From an uncultured Paracoccaceae bacterium (GTDB lineage Bacteria > Pseudomonadota > Alphaproteobacteria > Rhodobacterales > Rhodobacteraceae), in NCBI GenBank assembly GCA_913062865.1, contig CAJXWO010000003.1:29566-93565 (forward strand): a DNA stretch of 64,000 nucleotides, given 5' to 3'. The notes under the pieces are model-generated. The model saw nothing but the letters and a program-made list of their open reading frames with translations. It had not been told where the DNA came from and did not search any database. The position numbers were made by a program, and so were the translations under genes. How positions within the stretch are numbered: the first letter of the stretch is position 1; the number at the start of each line of letters is the position of its first letter. Positions 9,033-19,486 of the stretch are shown here, piece by piece.

Positions 9033-9656
9033 ATGAAGACCAGCACCTATGCCATTGCCGCGGCCGCCGCGGTTGTCGCCGCGATCGGCGGTTTCTGGGT
9101 CGCCTCCATGGACAGGTCCGAAGACCAGTTTGCCCAGTGCAGGGTGGGGCAGGTAGCGGGTGGCTCGGACCAGATCGGCGGGCCCTTCACCCTCGTCTCG
9201 GAAACCGGCGAAACGGTGACGAACGAGGACGTGATCACCGAACCGTCGCTCCTCTATTTCGGCTATACCTTCTGCCCCGATGTCTGCCCGCTCGACACCG
9301 CGCGGAATGCCGAGGCGGTTGCGATCCTCGATGAACGCGGGGTTCAGGTGCAGCCGGTCTTCATCTCTGTGGATGCTGGCCGTGACACGCCCGAGACTCT
9401 GGCGGCCTTTACCGACAACCTGCACCCCCGCATGGTGGGGCTGACCGGGTCCGAGGAGCAGATCAAGGCGGCCAGCCAAGCCTACCGGACGTATTATAAA
9501 GTTCAGGAAAGTGACGACCCCGATTACTACCTGATCGACCACTCGACCTTTTCCTACCTCGTCCTGCCCGAGCACGGGTTCGTCGAATTCTTCCGGCGTG
9601 ATACACCGCCCGAGCAATTGGCCGATCAGATTCAATGCTTTGTGGATGCGATGTGA
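9033..9656 (+). CDS. senC: SenC/Sco1-family copper chaperone
   Basis: SenC (PrrC) is a membrane-anchored thioredoxin-fold protein that delivers copper to the CuA or CuB site of cytochrome oxidase. Of 207 residues, the first 25 form a signal anchor. The copper ligands are the cysteines of FCPDVCP and the histidine in LIDHSTFSYLVLP. It is the first gene opposite regB and is followed by regA, the conserved regB / senC-regA order. Its co-transcription with regA links oxidase assembly to redox signalling. Confidence 0.95.
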   Translation: MKTSTYAIAAAAAVVAAIGGFWVASMDRSEDQFAQCRVGQVAGGSDQIGGPFTLVSETGETVTNEDVITEPSLLYFGYTFCPDVCPLDTARNAEAVAILDERGVQVQPVFISVDAGRDTPETLAAFTDNLHPRMVGLTGSEEQIKAASQAYRTYYKVQESDDPDYYLIDHSTFSYLVLPEHGFVEFFRRDTPPEQLADQIQCFVDAM

Positions 9657-9731
9657 CGCTGCGAAGGTTTGACGCATGGGGGGGTGCGGGCTAGAAGTTT
9701 CTACCAGCACTCACAACCCGGAGGGTCCCGC

Positions 9732-10286
9732 ATGCCCGCAGATGCCCAAATCGATCTGGGAGAAGACCGAAGCCTTCTCTTGGTCGACGATGACGAGCCG
9801 TTTCTGCGGCGCCTTGCCAAGGCGATGGAAAAGCGCGGTTTCGAGGTCGAGACGGCCGGGTCCGTTGCGGCAGGACAAGCGGTGGCCACTGCCCGTCCGC
9901 CCGCTTATGCCGTGGTCGATCTGCGGCTTGAGGATGGCAACGGCCTCGACGTTGTCGAAGTGTTGCGCGAAAAGCGGCCCGACAGCCGTGTCGTGGTTCT
10001 GACGGGGTACGGCGCCATTGCCACGGCCGTGGCCGCGGTCAAGATCGGGGCGACGGACTACCTGTCCAAGCCCGCCGATGCGACCGACATCACCAATGCC
10101 TTGTTGGCCCGGAGCGACGCTCTGCCCCCGCCACCGGAAAACCCGATGAGCGCCGACCGCGTGCGGTGGGAGCATATTCAGCGGGTCTACGAGCTGTGCG
10201 ACCGCAACGTGTCGGAAACCGCGCGGCGGCTGAACATGCACCGCCGGACCCTGCAGCGCATCCTGGCCAAGCGCAGCCCGCGCTGA
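9732..10286 (+). CDS. regA: RegA/PrrA response regulator
   Basis: This 184-residue protein has exactly the length of RegA. The receiver domain carries the acidic pocket VDDDEPF, the phosphoacceptor Asp63 in VVDLRLEDG and the conserved lysine in YLSKPAD. After a proline-rich linker (PPPPENP) comes a Fis-type helix-turn-helix with NVSETARRLNMHRRTL, which is almost invariant among RegA proteins. RegA receives phosphate from RegB and activates or represses redox-responsive genes. The ATG at 9732 follows GGAGGGTCCCGC, containing a clear Shine-Dalgarno sequence. It ends three bases before the convergent acetyltransferase gene. Confidence 0.96.
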   Translation: MPADAQIDLGEDRSLLLVDDDEPFLRRLAKAMEKRGFEVETAGSVAAGQAVATARPPAYAVVDLRLEDGNGLDVVEVLREKRPDSRVVVLTGYGAIATAVAAVKIGATDYLSKPADATDITNALLARSDALPPPPENPMSADRVRWEHIQRVYELCDRNVSETARRLNMHRRTLQRILAKRSPR

Positions 10287-10289
10287 TCT

Positions 10290-10775
10290 TCACAGATCGT
10301 AGCGTTTCAGAACATTGTCGACCAACCGGCCATCCCCCAAGGGTTGGTCGGTCAGACGTGCGTAATCCTCGAACCCGCGACTTTGGTAATAGACTAGCCC
10401 GCCCGCGTTGTCCGCGCGGATCGCAGCGTTGATCCACGCATAGCCCAAATCCCGGGCGGCCCGTTGCGATGCCTCGAACAGGCGCGACCCGATGCCAAGC
10501 CCGGTTTGCCCGATCCGCACAAAGGTCGCGACATCGCAGGCCTCGGGCGGCAAGAGCGGATGGGGCGCGATCCACTGAAAGCCCGCGATTTGCCCGCCGC
10601 TATCCTCGGCCAGGTGCCAGGCGCTGCGATCCGGGTCGGTGTTCATCCAGCCCGCCACCGTGTCGCGGGTGACGGGCTCGGTCAGGGCGGTTGTATCGCC
10701 CCGGGCGATGATCGCGTTCAACATTTCGGCCATGGGTCCGGCATCGAGCGTTCCGGCAGGGCGAATATGGATCAT
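10290..10775 (-). CDS. GNAT-family N-acetyltransferase
   Basis: A 161-residue GCN5-related acetyltransferase. The acetyl-CoA-binding motif A is visible as VRIGQTGLGIGSRLFEA, followed by a C-terminal segment INAAIRADNAGGLVYYQSRGF typical of the fold. The closest recognisable relatives are L-amino acid (methionine sulfoximine or phosphinothricin-like) acetyltransferases, but the substrate cannot be set from sequence. It overlaps the HD-domain gene by four bases, so the two are probably one transcript. Confidence 0.85.
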   Translation of the reverse strand: MIHIRPAGTLDAGPMAEMLNAIIARGDTTALTEPVTRDTVAGWMNTDPDRSAWHLAEDSGGQIAGFQWIAPHPLLPPEACDVATFVRIGQTGLGIGSRLFEASQRAARDLGYAWINAAIRADNAGGLVYYQSRGFEDYARLTDQPLGDGRLVDNVLKRYDL

Positions 10776-11368
10776 CCGATTTGCTCCAGCAGCGTATGGT
10801 GCAGATTCACATAGTCCTGCCGGGTCTCGACCGGCGGCCGCAGCACGATGGTCAGACCGTCGATGATCCCGGGGTCTGGGCGGCCAAAGAACCTGTCGGC
10901 CTCGGTCACGTCGAACCCGGCGATCTGCGTGGCCTCCATCCAGGCGCTGATGCGATCGGCCTTCTTGATCTGTCTCTTCAGCTTGGCAGGCGTCTGCGAG
11001 GGCAGGCCAAAGCGGATATGGATCGCCGCGGCCAATCGCTTGTCGAGTGCGTCGTAATCAGGCCCAACGGCGGCCTTCACCGGCGAGATCATGTCGCCGA
11101 TCACATATTCGGGCGCGTCATGCAGCAGCGCCGTCAATCGCTCGGCCGGGGTGGCCACCGGGCAGAGCCGGGCAAAGATCGTTTCGACCAGCAGCGAGTG
11201 TTCGGCCACGGAATAGGCAAAATCGCCCCGCGTCTGCCCGTTCCAGCGCGCGACAAAGGCCAGACCGTGGGCGATATCCTCGATCTCGATATCCACCGGC
11301 GTCGGGTCCAGCAGGTCGAGCCTGCGGCCCGACAGCATCCGTTGCCAGGCGCGGGGTTGTTTGGGCAT
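10772..11368 (-). CDS. HD-domain hydrolase, YfbR-like
   Basis: A 198-residue metal-dependent phosphohydrolase of the HD superfamily. The histidine in VAEHSLLV and the HD pair in LLHDAPEYVIGDM are the metal ligands, and the spacing matches YfbR-type 5'-deoxyribonucleotidases and their uncharacterised relatives. It is encoded ahead of the GNAT gene in a two-gene operon, divergent from ahcY. Substrate (a dNMP or another nucleotide) is not determined by the sequence. Confidence 0.83.
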   Translation of the reverse strand: MPKQPRAWQRMLSGRRLDLLDPTPVDIEIEDIAHGLAFVARWNGQTRGDFAYSVAEHSLLVETIFARLCPVATPAERLTALLHDAPEYVIGDMISPVKAAVGPDYDALDKRLAAAIHIRFGLPSQTPAKLKRQIKKADRISAWMEATQIAGFDVTEADRFFGRPDPGIIDGLTIVLRPPVETRQDYVNLHHTLLEQIG

Positions 11369-11518
11369 GGGCGCGTATCCTTTCGCGGCGATGGCTAGAC
11401 CATATGCCGCAACGCTTCCAGACTGGAACGCTGGCCGCGCCCTATCCCCGCGCTAGAAGATTGTGCCGAGGGCAGCGGGATGCTATCGCCCGCCCAACCC
11501 ATGCAGGAGATTGTCGCC

Positions 11519-12913
<1,395 letters not shown>

Positions 12914-12930
12914 CGCGGTACCTTTCTGAC

Positions 12931-12948
12931 GGTGGCGTTCGCGCCACC
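12931..12948 (+). terminator. Hairpin after ahcY (7 bp, TTCG loop)
   Basis: GGTGGCG and CGCCACC pair perfectly around a TTCG tetraloop 18 bases after the ahcY stop. The downstream run is C-rich rather than T-rich, so it may be a weak terminator or a 3' stability hairpin. Confidence 0.5.
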
Positions 12949-13083
12949 GTTCCCCCACGAGGGGAGAGAACAGGCAGTTTTCCCTTTATTTTGCGCATTC
13001 TCCATGCGTAGGCTGTGTCAGTCCTGCGCGAAGCGGGCGGTGAGACTGGGGCCCTCAGTCCGAACGTGGGAGAACAGATAGAC

Positions 13084-13425
13084 ATGGGACGTCGTGACGA
13101 CCTGATTGCGCAGTATGCGGACGATCTGCGCAACAAATGCGGTATGGAGCCGGACATGGACCTGCTGCGCAAGGTGACCATCGGCTGCGGGCCGGCGATC
13201 TACAACCCGGATGCCTCGACCGTGGCGGGCAGCCAGGAGCATGAGCTTGAGACCGTGAAGACGAACTTCCTGATGAAAAAGCTGGGCCTGCCGGACGGGC
13301 CGAACCTGATGGAGGCCATCGACTCGGTCATCGAAACCTATGGCCGGTCCGAGCGGAACAAGTACCGCGCCGTGATCTACTACATGCTGACCAAGCATTT
13401 CGGCAAGGAATCGGTCTACGGCTGA
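13084..13425 (+). CDS. DUF2853 family protein
   Basis: A 113-residue soluble, mostly helical protein recognised as DUF2853 from its overall sequence (LIAQYADDLRNKCG at the start, VIYYMLTKHFGKESVYG at the end). The family has known structures but no assigned function. It stands alone between two hairpins. The start ATG at 13084 follows GGGAGAACAG. Nothing in the sequence indicates a substrate or partner. Confidence 0.85.
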   Translation: MGRRDDLIAQYADDLRNKCGMEPDMDLLRKVTIGCGPAIYNPDASTVAGSQEHELETVKTNFLMKKLGLPDGPNLMEAIDSVIETYGRSERNKYRAVIYYMLTKHFGKESVYG

Positions 13426-13451
13426 TCCCGACGCGATAGTCGGACAAGGCG

Positions 13452-13474
13452 AGGGCGTCCCGTGCGGGCGCCCT
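13452..13474 (+). terminator. Hairpin after the DUF2853 gene
   Basis: AGGGCGTCC pairs with GGGCGCCCT (nine base pairs with one G-U) around a five-base loop, 26 bases past the DUF2853 stop. There is no long T-run, so termination strength is uncertain. Confidence 0.5.
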
Positions 13475-13508
13475 AGTCATTTGAAGAAAAAGCCCGGCAC
13501 TTGCCGCT

Positions 13509-13536
13509 TTGTCCTGGCCGCCGCTTGGGGTAGAAA
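13509..13536 (+). promoter_or_regulatory. Possible sigma-70-type promoter for a small RNA
   Basis: TTGTCC at 13509-13514, a 16-base spacer and TAGAAA at 13531-13536 resemble -35 and -10 boxes. No coding sequence follows on the plus strand before a strong terminator at 13609-13644. Confidence 0.35.
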
Positions 13537-13542
13537 AAACTC

Positions 13543-13644
13543 ACGCGGCCAGTACGGCCGAAACCAGAACCAGTCACACGGATGGTGCGTTGGGAGCACT
13601 TGGGGTGGCAGGGGGTTTCGGCAGGGGCCGGAACCCCCTGTTTT
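13543..13644 (+). ncRNA. Candidate intergenic small RNA ending in an intrinsic terminator
   Basis: About 100 bases between the DUF2853 gene and rmuC. There is a hairpin CGGCC-AGTAC-GGCCG near the 5' end. The 3' end is a 14-bp stem with one G-U pair (CAGGGGGTTTCGGC with GCCGGAACCCCCTG), loop AGGG, then TTTTCGTTT. The preceding gene already has its own hairpin, so this terminator appears to belong to a separate short transcript. No match to a named RNA family is recognised. Confidence 0.4.
13609..13644 (+). terminator. Strong intrinsic terminator, plus strand
   Basis: A 14-bp GC-rich stem with a four-base loop is followed directly by TTTTCGTTT on the plus strand. It faces the convergent rmuC gene, which ends at 13659. 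Confidence 0.8.
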
Positions 13645-13658
13645 CGTTTCCGGATCGT

Positions 13659-14828
13659 TCAGCCCTGGGGTTTGGACAGTGTCACGACCGTCTCGGCGTC
13701 TGGCGACAATTCCTCGAAGTCGAAATTGTCCAGTCGCTTGGCCCGGCGACCGGCCTTGTCGGCGCTGATCTTGATATCGGCGATGTCCTTGGCCGCCTGA
13801 CCGAAATGCCGGTCGAGGTTTTCGACACGGGTGCCCAGGCGTTCGACATCCTGAAACAGCAGCCCCAGCTCGCGCCGGATCGCGCCGGCCTGTTCGCGCA
13901 TGCGGGCATCCTTGAGGATCGCGCGCATGGTGTTCAGCGTGGCCATGCAGGTGGTGGGCGACACGATCCAGACCCGCGCGGCAAAGCCTTCGCGGACAAG
14001 TTCCGGGAAGTTCGCGTGCAGTTCGGCATAGATCGCCTCGGACGGCAGGAACATCAGCGCGCCGTCGGCGGTTTCGCCGTCGAGGATATATTTGTCGGAA
14101 ATCGCCTTGATATGGGTCCGCACCGATTGGCGCATGAACCGCGCGGCCTCGGTCAGGTGCTGCTGCGTTTCCGCCCTGCGCAAGGCTTCATAGGCCTCGA
14201 GCGGGAACTTGCTGTCGATCACGATGGGCCCGGGCGGGTTCGGCAGGTGGATCAGGCAGTCGGCCCGCTTGCCGTTGGACAGTGTGGCCTGCAGCGTATA
14301 GCTGTCCGAGGGCAGCGCCTTGGTCACGATATCATTGAGCTGGATCTCGCCAAAGGCTCCGCGCGTCTGCTTGTTCGACAGGATGTCCTGCAACGACAGC
14401 ACGTCGCCCGAAAGCTTGGTGATATTGTCCTGCGCCTTGTCGATTGCGACCAGCCGCTGCTGCAATTCGCCCAGCGACTGTGCCGTGCAGCGGGCGGACC
14501 CTTGCAGGTTCTCGTTCATCTGGTTTTGCACTTCGGCCAGCCGCCGCTCCATCAGTTGCAGCATGCTGGTCTGGCTTTGCGCCTGCGCTTCGGAGACATG
14601 GTGCAGCCCGCCCGCCAGCCGTTCCTGCCCTTCTGAGAGCGATTGTACCCGCTGCCCCAGCCAGCCCATCTGCTGCGACAAGGGTTCCGCCAGCCGTGCG
14701 GACCGGCCCGCCGCGCGCACGGCAAGGATCAAGAGAATGAGGAAGACCAGCACAATGATCCCGCCCGCCAGCAGGGCCAGCACGATGGGATCATCAAAGG
14801 CGTAGGTCTGTTCGCCGATCTGGATCAT
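13659..14828 (-). CDS. rmuC: RmuC family DNA recombination protein
   Basis: RmuC limits recombination at inverted repeats. The 389-residue protein has an N-terminal transmembrane helix (residues 15-38), a coiled-coil region (about 55-150, many Gln/Glu/Leu heptads) and the C-terminal restriction-endonuclease-like core with [15 protein letters not shown] and the nearby AFGEIQL. The start ATG at 14828 overlaps the mutL stop as ATGA. The pairing with mutL suggests coupled expression of two genome-stability genes. Confidence 0.92.
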   Translation of the reverse strand: MIQIGEQTYAFDDPIVLALLAGGIIVLVFLILLILAVRAAGRSARLAEPLSQQMGWLGQRVQSLSEGQERLAGGLHHVSEAQAQSQTSMLQLMERRLAEVQNQMNENLQGSARCTAQSLGELQQRLVAIDKAQDNITKLSGDVLSLQDILSNKQTRGAFGEIQLNDIVTKALPSDSYTLQATLSNGKRADCLIHLPNPPGPIVIDSKFPLEAYEALRRAETQQHLTEAARFMRQSVRTHIKAISDKYILDGETADGALMFLPSEAIYAELHANFPELVREGFAARVWIVSPTTCMATLNTMRAILKDARMREQAGAIRRELGLLFQDVERLGTRVENLDRHFGQAAKDIADIKISADKAGRRAKRLDNFDFEELSPDAETVVTLSKPQG

Positions 14829-16654
14829 GTGCGTCCGAACAGCCGTTCGATATCGGCCAGCTTGAGTTCCACATAGGTCGGCCGTCCATGGTTGCACTGG
14901 CCGGAATGGGGCGTCGCCTCCATCTCGCGCAAAAGCGCGTTCATCTCGTCCGCGCGCATGCGGCGCCCGGAACGGATGGAGCCTTGGCAGGCGATGCGGG
15001 ACAAAACCGCCTCGATCCGCTCTTTCACGGTGCTGCTGCCGCCGCCCTCGGCCAGTTCATCCAGGATGTCGCGGATCATGGCACCGGCATTGACCTCGCC
15101 CAGGATGGCGGGGGTTTCGCGCACGGCCACGGCCCCGCCGCCGAAGGGTTCGATTGTCAGGCCCAGGGCGCGCAGATCCTCAGCGGCGTCAAGAAGATGG
15201 GAACAGTCGCTGTCCGACAGTTCTACAATCTCGGGCACCAGAAGCGCCTGTGCCGCGACACCGTTTTCGGCCATCTGGCGTTTGAGCTTCTCATAGACCA
15301 GCCGTTCATGGGCGGCGTGCTGGTCGACGATCACCATGCCATCGGCGGTTTGGGCGATGATGTAGTTCTCGTGCACCTGCCCGCGGGCCGCGCCCAGCGG
15401 CAGGGTTTCCGGGGCTGTTTCATCCAGACCCTGCGGGCTGTCTTCGACGCGACCGCTATAGGCCGACTGCAGTTCGGCAAAACCCGGGGCTTGTGCCTGG
15501 TAGGCGGCGCCGCGCGCAGCGGGCGAGGGGCGGTCCATCTGGTAGACGCGTGGCCCCGTAGGTTCCGGGCGAAAGGCCCCCAGCGTGGCCCCCGCGACGG
15601 TGGTCGACGCGCGGTGCCCGGCCTCTGCCAGGGCGTGGCGCAGGGCCGACACGATCAGCCCGCGCACAAGGCCCGGATCACGGAACCGCACCTCGGATTT
15701 CGCGGGATGCACGTTCACATCGACCTTTTCCGGGTCGCAGGTCAGATACAGTGCGGCCGCCGGGTGCCGGTCGCGCGACAGGAAATCCGCATAGGCCCCG
15801 CGCAAGGCGCCGATCAGCAGCTTGTCCCGCACGGGCCGCCCGTTGACGAAAAGATACTGATGCACCGCCGATCCGCGCGAATAGGTGGGCAGGGCAGCGT
15901 AGCCCGTCAGGTGAAACCCCTCGCGCTCGGCGTCGATGGGCAGGGCGTTCTGGGCAAACTCCGCGCCCAGGATACGGCCCAGCCGACCGGAGAGGGCATC
16001 GAACAGATCGCCCTGTTCGGGATCGGCGCGGAAGGTCTCGCGCCCCTCGCCGCCGCCGGACACATCGCGCAGGGTGAAGCCGACAAAGGGCTCGGCCATC
16101 GCCAGCCGCTTGACCACATCCGTCAGCGCCTGCGCCTCGGCCCGGTCCGAGCGCAGGAACTTGAGCCGCGCGGGCGTGGCGTAGAAGAGATCGCGCAGCT
16201 CAACCGTGGTGCCGGCGCTGAGCGCGGCGGGTTTGACGGGGCCGTGCTGCCCGCCCGCGACGGTGATCTGCGCCGCGTCGTGACCCGCGCTGCGCGACGT
16301 GATGGTCAGCCGTCCGACCGCGCCCAGCGACGGCAACGCCTCGCCCCGAAAGCCGAAGCTGCGGATGTTCAACAGGTCGCTGCCGTCGATCTTCGACGTG
16401 GCGTGGCGGGCCAGCGCAAGCGGCAGCGCGTCCGGGGGGATGCCGCAGCCGTCGTCGCGCACGCGGATCAGCGTCTTGCCGCCATCGGAATAGGCCACGT
16501 CGATGCGGGTAGCGCCCGCGTCGATGGCGTTCTCGACCAGCTCCTTGACCGCCGAGGCCGGGCGTTCCACGACCTCGCCCGCAGCGATACGGTTGATCGC
16601 CGCTTCGTCGAGTTGACGGATCACAGGGCTGATATTGCGGCTGTGTGTGTTCAT
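14825..16654 (-). CDS. mutL: DNA mismatch repair protein MutL
   Basis: MutL, 609 residues, couples mismatch recognition by MutS to strand incision. The GHKL ATPase motifs are all present: [31 protein letters not shown] and the [18 protein letters not shown] segment. The C-terminal domain contains [14 protein letters not shown], the DQHA(X)2E(X)4E endonuclease signature, so this is the nicking type expected in bacteria without MutH. A variable linker of about 100 residues lies between the domains. It heads a two-gene unit with rmuC. Confidence 0.96.
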   Translation of the reverse strand: MNTHSRNISPVIRQLDEAAINRIAAGEVVERPASAVKELVENAIDAGATRIDVAYSDGGKTLIRVRDDGCGIPPDALPLALARHATSKIDGSDLLNIRSFGFRGEALPSLGAVGRLTITSRSAGHDAAQITVAGGQHGPVKPAALSAGTTVELRDLFYATPARLKFLRSDRAEAQALTDVVKRLAMAEPFVGFTLRDVSGGGEGRETFRADPEQGDLFDALSGRLGRILGAEFAQNALPIDAEREGFHLTGYAALPTYSRGSAVHQYLFVNGRPVRDKLLIGALRGAYADFLSRDRHPAAALYLTCDPEKVDVNVHPAKSEVRFRDPGLVRGLIVSALRHALAEAGHRASTTVAGATLGAFRPEPTGPRVYQMDRPSPAARGAAYQAQAPGFAELQSAYSGRVEDSPQGLDETAPETLPLGAARGQVHENYIIAQTADGMVIVDQHAAHERLVYEKLKRQMAENGVAAQALLVPEIVELSDSDCSHLLDAAEDLRALGLTIEPFGGGAVAVRETPAILGEVNAGAMIRDILDELAEGGGSSTVKERIEAVLSRIACQGSIRSGRRMRADEMNALLREMEATPHSGQCNHGRPTYVELKLADIERLFGRT

Positions 16655-16723
16655 CCCACAAGACTTAGCATGGGTAGGACGATTCTGAAATGGGGATGCG
16701 GTCCCTTTGGGCCGACATGCGGC

Positions 16724-17944
16724 CTACCGCACCGCGTTCTCGTACCAGGCCACGATCTGCGCGCGCTCGTCATCCTCGAGCCAGGTGATATTCGCGGGTG
16801 GCATGGCGTGGCTGAGCCCCGATTGCAGGTAGATGGCCCGCGCGTGGTGGGCGATCTGGCCCTCGGTTTCGAGCATGACGCCCTTGGGTGGCCAGTGCAG
16901 CCCCTGCCAGACGGGTTCGGCCGCGTGACACATGGAACAGCGGCCCAGCACGATGTCATGCACGTCCTCGAACCCCTCGGCCTGAACAAAACGCACCGCC
17001 GCGCCCTGGGCCTGGTCCGACACCTCGGCCCGGAACATCGGCGCGGTCGACAGCCACATGATGACCAGGAAGATCACGGCGGTTGCGGCCCAAGTCCACC
17101 AGGGCATCCCCTTGCGGGCATGCATCGTGTTGAAAAAATGCCTGATCGTCACGCCCATCAGGAAGATGAGCGAGGCGATCACCCAGTTCCACTCGGTCGC
17201 GAAGGCCAGGGGATAATGGTTCGACAGCATCAGGAAGATGACCGGCAGCGTCAGGTAGTTGTTATGGGTCGACCGCTGCTTGGCGATCTTGCCGTAGATC
17301 GGGTCGGGTTTGCGGCCCGCGACCAGATCGGCGACCACGATCTTCTGGTTCGGAATGATGATGAAGAACACGTTGGCCGACATGATCGTCGCTGTGAAGG
17401 CCCCGAGGTGCAGAAGCGCCGCGCGGCCCGTGAAGACCTGGGTATAGCCCCAGGACATCGCCACCAGCACCGCAAAAAGTGCCACCATCAGAACCGTCTG
17501 GTCCGCGTTCACGAAGACCTTGCACAGCGTGTTGTAGACGATCCAGCCCAGGGCCAGCGACGCGACCGAGATCGCCACCGCCTGCCAGACTGTCAGGTCC
17601 ATCACGTTGGGGTCGATCAGGTAGAACTCGGCACCCAGGTAATAGACCAGCGCCAGCAGCGCGAAACCCGAGAGCCATGTGGAATAGCTTTCCCATTTGA
17701 ACCACACCAGATCGCCGGGCATCCGCTCGGGCGCGACCAGGTATTTCTGGATGTGGTAGAACCCGCCGCCATGAACCTGCCATTCCTCGCCATCGGCGCC
17801 CGAGGCCAGGTTGCGGTCACGGTGCAGGCCCAGGTCCAGCGCGATGAAGTAAAAGGACGACCCGATCCAGGCGATGGCGGTGATCACGTGCAGCCAACGC
17901 ACCGCGAATTCGATCCATGCGCCCATCGCCGCCAGGTCGTACAT
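16724..17944 (-). CDS. puuD: Membrane-bound urate hydroxylase PuuD with C-terminal cytochrome c domain
   Basis: A 406-residue protein with about eight transmembrane helices (including RWLHVITAIAWIGSSFYF and RHFFNTMHARKGMPWW) followed by a periplasmic cytochrome c domain. The haem-binding motif is CSMCH (Cys336, Cys339, His340), and Met381 in AMPP is the likely sixth ligand. This is the architecture of PuuD, which oxidises urate to 5-hydroxyisourate and passes electrons to the respiratory chain rather than to oxygen. No other purine catabolism genes are in the window. The start MYDLAAMGAW was chosen over a frame 14 codons longer. Confidence 0.88.
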   Translation of the reverse strand: MYDLAAMGAWIEFAVRWLHVITAIAWIGSSFYFIALDLGLHRDRNLASGADGEEWQVHGGGFYHIQKYLVAPERMPGDLVWFKWESYSTWLSGFALLALVYYLGAEFYLIDPNVMDLTVWQAVAISVASLALGWIVYNTLCKVFVNADQTVLMVALFAVLVAMSWGYTQVFTGRAALLHLGAFTATIMSANVFFIIIPNQKIVVADLVAGRKPDPIYGKIAKQRSTHNNYLTLPVIFLMLSNHYPLAFATEWNWVIASLIFLMGVTIRHFFNTMHARKGMPWWTWAATAVIFLVIMWLSTAPMFRAEVSDQAQGAAVRFVQAEGFEDVHDIVLGRCSMCHAAEPVWQGLHWPPKGVMLETEGQIAHHARAIYLQSGLSHAMPPANITWLEDDERAQIVAWYENAVR

Positions 17945-18074
17945 CAATCTTGCTCCGTTCCGGTTCGTCCCGGCCAAGCTATACATGCCCGCCCGCGCTT
18001 GCCCATCCCGAAACGACCGTTCCGCGTCTCAGAAACTTTTGGTGCAAAAAACCCGGGCAGCCCCCTTGGCACAG

Positions 18075-18091
18075 GATAATATTCCATTATC
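18075..18091. promoter_or_regulatory. Inverted repeat GATAAT-N5-ATTATC, probable operator
   Basis: A perfect 6-bp inverted repeat with five-base spacer lies 38 bases upstream of the metallo-hydrolase start. Its position suits an operator for an ArsR-type persulfide sensor such as BigR or SqrR, which often control such operons. The sequence does not match the SqrR motif as I recall it, so the regulator is unknown. Confidence 0.4.
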
Positions 18092-18128
18092 TGCATGCGT
18101 AAGAGAAATGAACAAACAGGAGAGATCC

Positions 18129-19025
18129 ATGTTTACCCGAACGAGCCCGTCCACCGGCCCCAATTCGCCGCGCGTGACCGGGTTTTACGACCCCGACACC
18201 GGGTCGGTCCAGTATGTGGCCGTCGATGAAGCCACGAAAAAGGCGGCGCTGATCGACGTGGTGCTTGATTTCGACCCGGCCCATGGCCGCACCCGCACCG
18301 ATAGTGCGCAGGTGGTGCTGGACTATGTCCGCGACGAGGGGCTGACAGTGGAATGGGTGCTCGACACCCACCCGCACGCCGATCACATGATGGCCTCGGC
18401 CTGGCTCAAGGAGCAGACCGGCGCACCGAATGCCATCGGGGAAAAGGTGCGCGATATCGCGGAGCTGTGGACCGAGTTCTACAATGTGCCGGGCGCGTTC
18501 GACGTGGACCGCGACTTTGACCGGCTGTTCGCCGATGGCGACAGTTTCAAGCTGGGTACTCTGGATGTGCAGGTCATGCTGTCGCCGGGCCATACGCTGG
18601 GCTCGATCACCTACGTGATGGGCGATGCGGCCTTTGTGCACGACACCTTCATGCATGTGGATGCTGGCACCACGCGTGCCGATTTCCCGGGCGGGTCGTC
18701 GGCGGATCTTTATGCCTCGCTGATGGCGATCCTGGCGCTGCCCGATGACACGCGGTTGTTCGTGGGGCATGACTATCCGCCCGTGGGCGACCGGACCGAT
18801 CCCGCGTGGGAGGCGACGGTGGCCGAGCATCGCGCCAACAACAAGCACCTGGGCGGCGGCGTGTCCGAGGCCGATTTCCGCGAATTGCGCGACGCGCGCG
18901 ACGCCACGCTGAAACTGCCTGACCGGATGCTGTACGCGCTTCAGGTCAACTTGCGCGGCGGGCGGCTTGCCCCGGCCGAGGATGACGGGCATCACTATTT
19001 CAAGATTCCCGCAAACAAGTTCTGA
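18129..19025 (+). CDS. MBL-fold metallo-hydrolase, probable persulfide dioxygenase (Blh/ETHE1-like)
   Basis: A 298-residue metallo-beta-lactamase-fold enzyme. Metal ligands are His81, His83, Asp85 and His86 in DTHPHADH, the histidine in SPGHTLGSITY, the aspartate in VHDTF and the histidine in FVGHDYPP. Similar proteins (Blh, ETHE1) oxidise glutathione persulfide and are encoded with rhodaneses in sulfide-responsive operons; the next gene is a rhodanese after 9 bases. The ATG at 18129 is preceded by AGGAGA. The persulfide role is inferred from family and neighbour; a lactonase-type role cannot be excluded. Confidence 0.78.
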   Translation: MFTRTSPSTGPNSPRVTGFYDPDTGSVQYVAVDEATKKAALIDVVLDFDPAHGRTRTDSAQVVLDYVRDEGLTVEWVLDTHPHADHMMASAWLKEQTGAPNAIGEKVRDIAELWTEFYNVPGAFDVDRDFDRLFADGDSFKLGTLDVQVMLSPGHTLGSITYVMGDAAFVHDTFMHVDAGTTRADFPGGSSADLYASLMAILALPDDTRLFVGHDYPPVGDRTDPAWEATVAEHRANNKHLGGGVSEADFRELRDARDATLKLPDRMLYALQVNLRGGRLAPAEDDGHHYFKIPANKF

Positions 19026-19034
19026 GGACCGACC

Positions 19035-19409
19035 ATGGACAGCAAGGAAACCGACCAGGGCACGCTCGAGACCTGGACCCCGGAAGAGGTGTATCACGCG
19101 CTCGAGAACGGCGAGATCTGCCTGATCGACGTGCGCACGCCCCAAGAATACATGTTCGAACATGTCGAAGGCGCGATGCTGATGCCGATGAGCTTTTTCC
19201 GCGCAGCGACGCTGCCGGGCGGCGTGGGCAAGAAGGTCGTGCTGCACTGCGGCTCGGGCGTGCGGTCCGAGAAATGCGCGATGGAGGCTCTGGCCCACGG
19301 ATATGACAAGATCGCTCATCTGGGCGGCGGTTTTGCGGCGTGGAAGCAGGCCAAGCTGCCCTATATCGGCACGGAGATGTCGACCGGCGCTCCGAAAAAG
19401 GTGGGCTGA
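19035..19409 (+). CDS. Single-domain rhodanese (sulfurtransferase)
   Basis: A 124-residue single rhodanese domain. The catalytic Cys72 sits in HCGSGVRSEK, and the conserved LIDVRTPQEY strand and HLGGGFAAW C-terminal motif are intact. No signal peptide is seen, so it is cytoplasmic. It probably moves sulfane sulfur to or from glutathione or a protein acceptor, working with the preceding metallo-hydrolase. A clear terminator follows. Confidence 0.9.
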   Translation: MDSKETDQGTLETWTPEEVYHALENGEICLIDVRTPQEYMFEHVEGAMLMPMSFFRAATLPGGVGKKVVLHCGSGVRSEKCAMEALAHGYDKIAHLGGGFAAWKQAKLPYIGTEMSTGAPKKVG

Positions 19410-19433
19410 CATACAGACCCCTAGCGGTGCAGG

Positions 19434-19465
19434 AACGGCCCTGGTTGTCAGGGCCGTTTCTTTTT
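19434..19465 (+). terminator. Intrinsic terminator after the rhodanese gene
   Basis: AACGGCCCTG pairs perfectly with CAGGGCCGTT around GTTGT, followed by TCTTTTT on the plus strand, 25 bases past the rhodanese stop. Confidence 0.9.
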
Positions 19466-19486
19466 GGCCGGACAAATCCCTCTGAA

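Noticed and set aside
11369..11518. SAH or SAM riboswitch upstream of ahcY
   Set aside because: Only about 150 bases are available and no pseudoknot or conserved core resembling known SAH/SAM aptamers was seen.
14888..18079. A 1063-codon open frame on the plus strand opposite mutL and puuD
   Set aside because: Its translation is low-complexity Arg/Gly/His-rich shadow of two clearly real genes; it has no recognisable domain and is explained by high GC.
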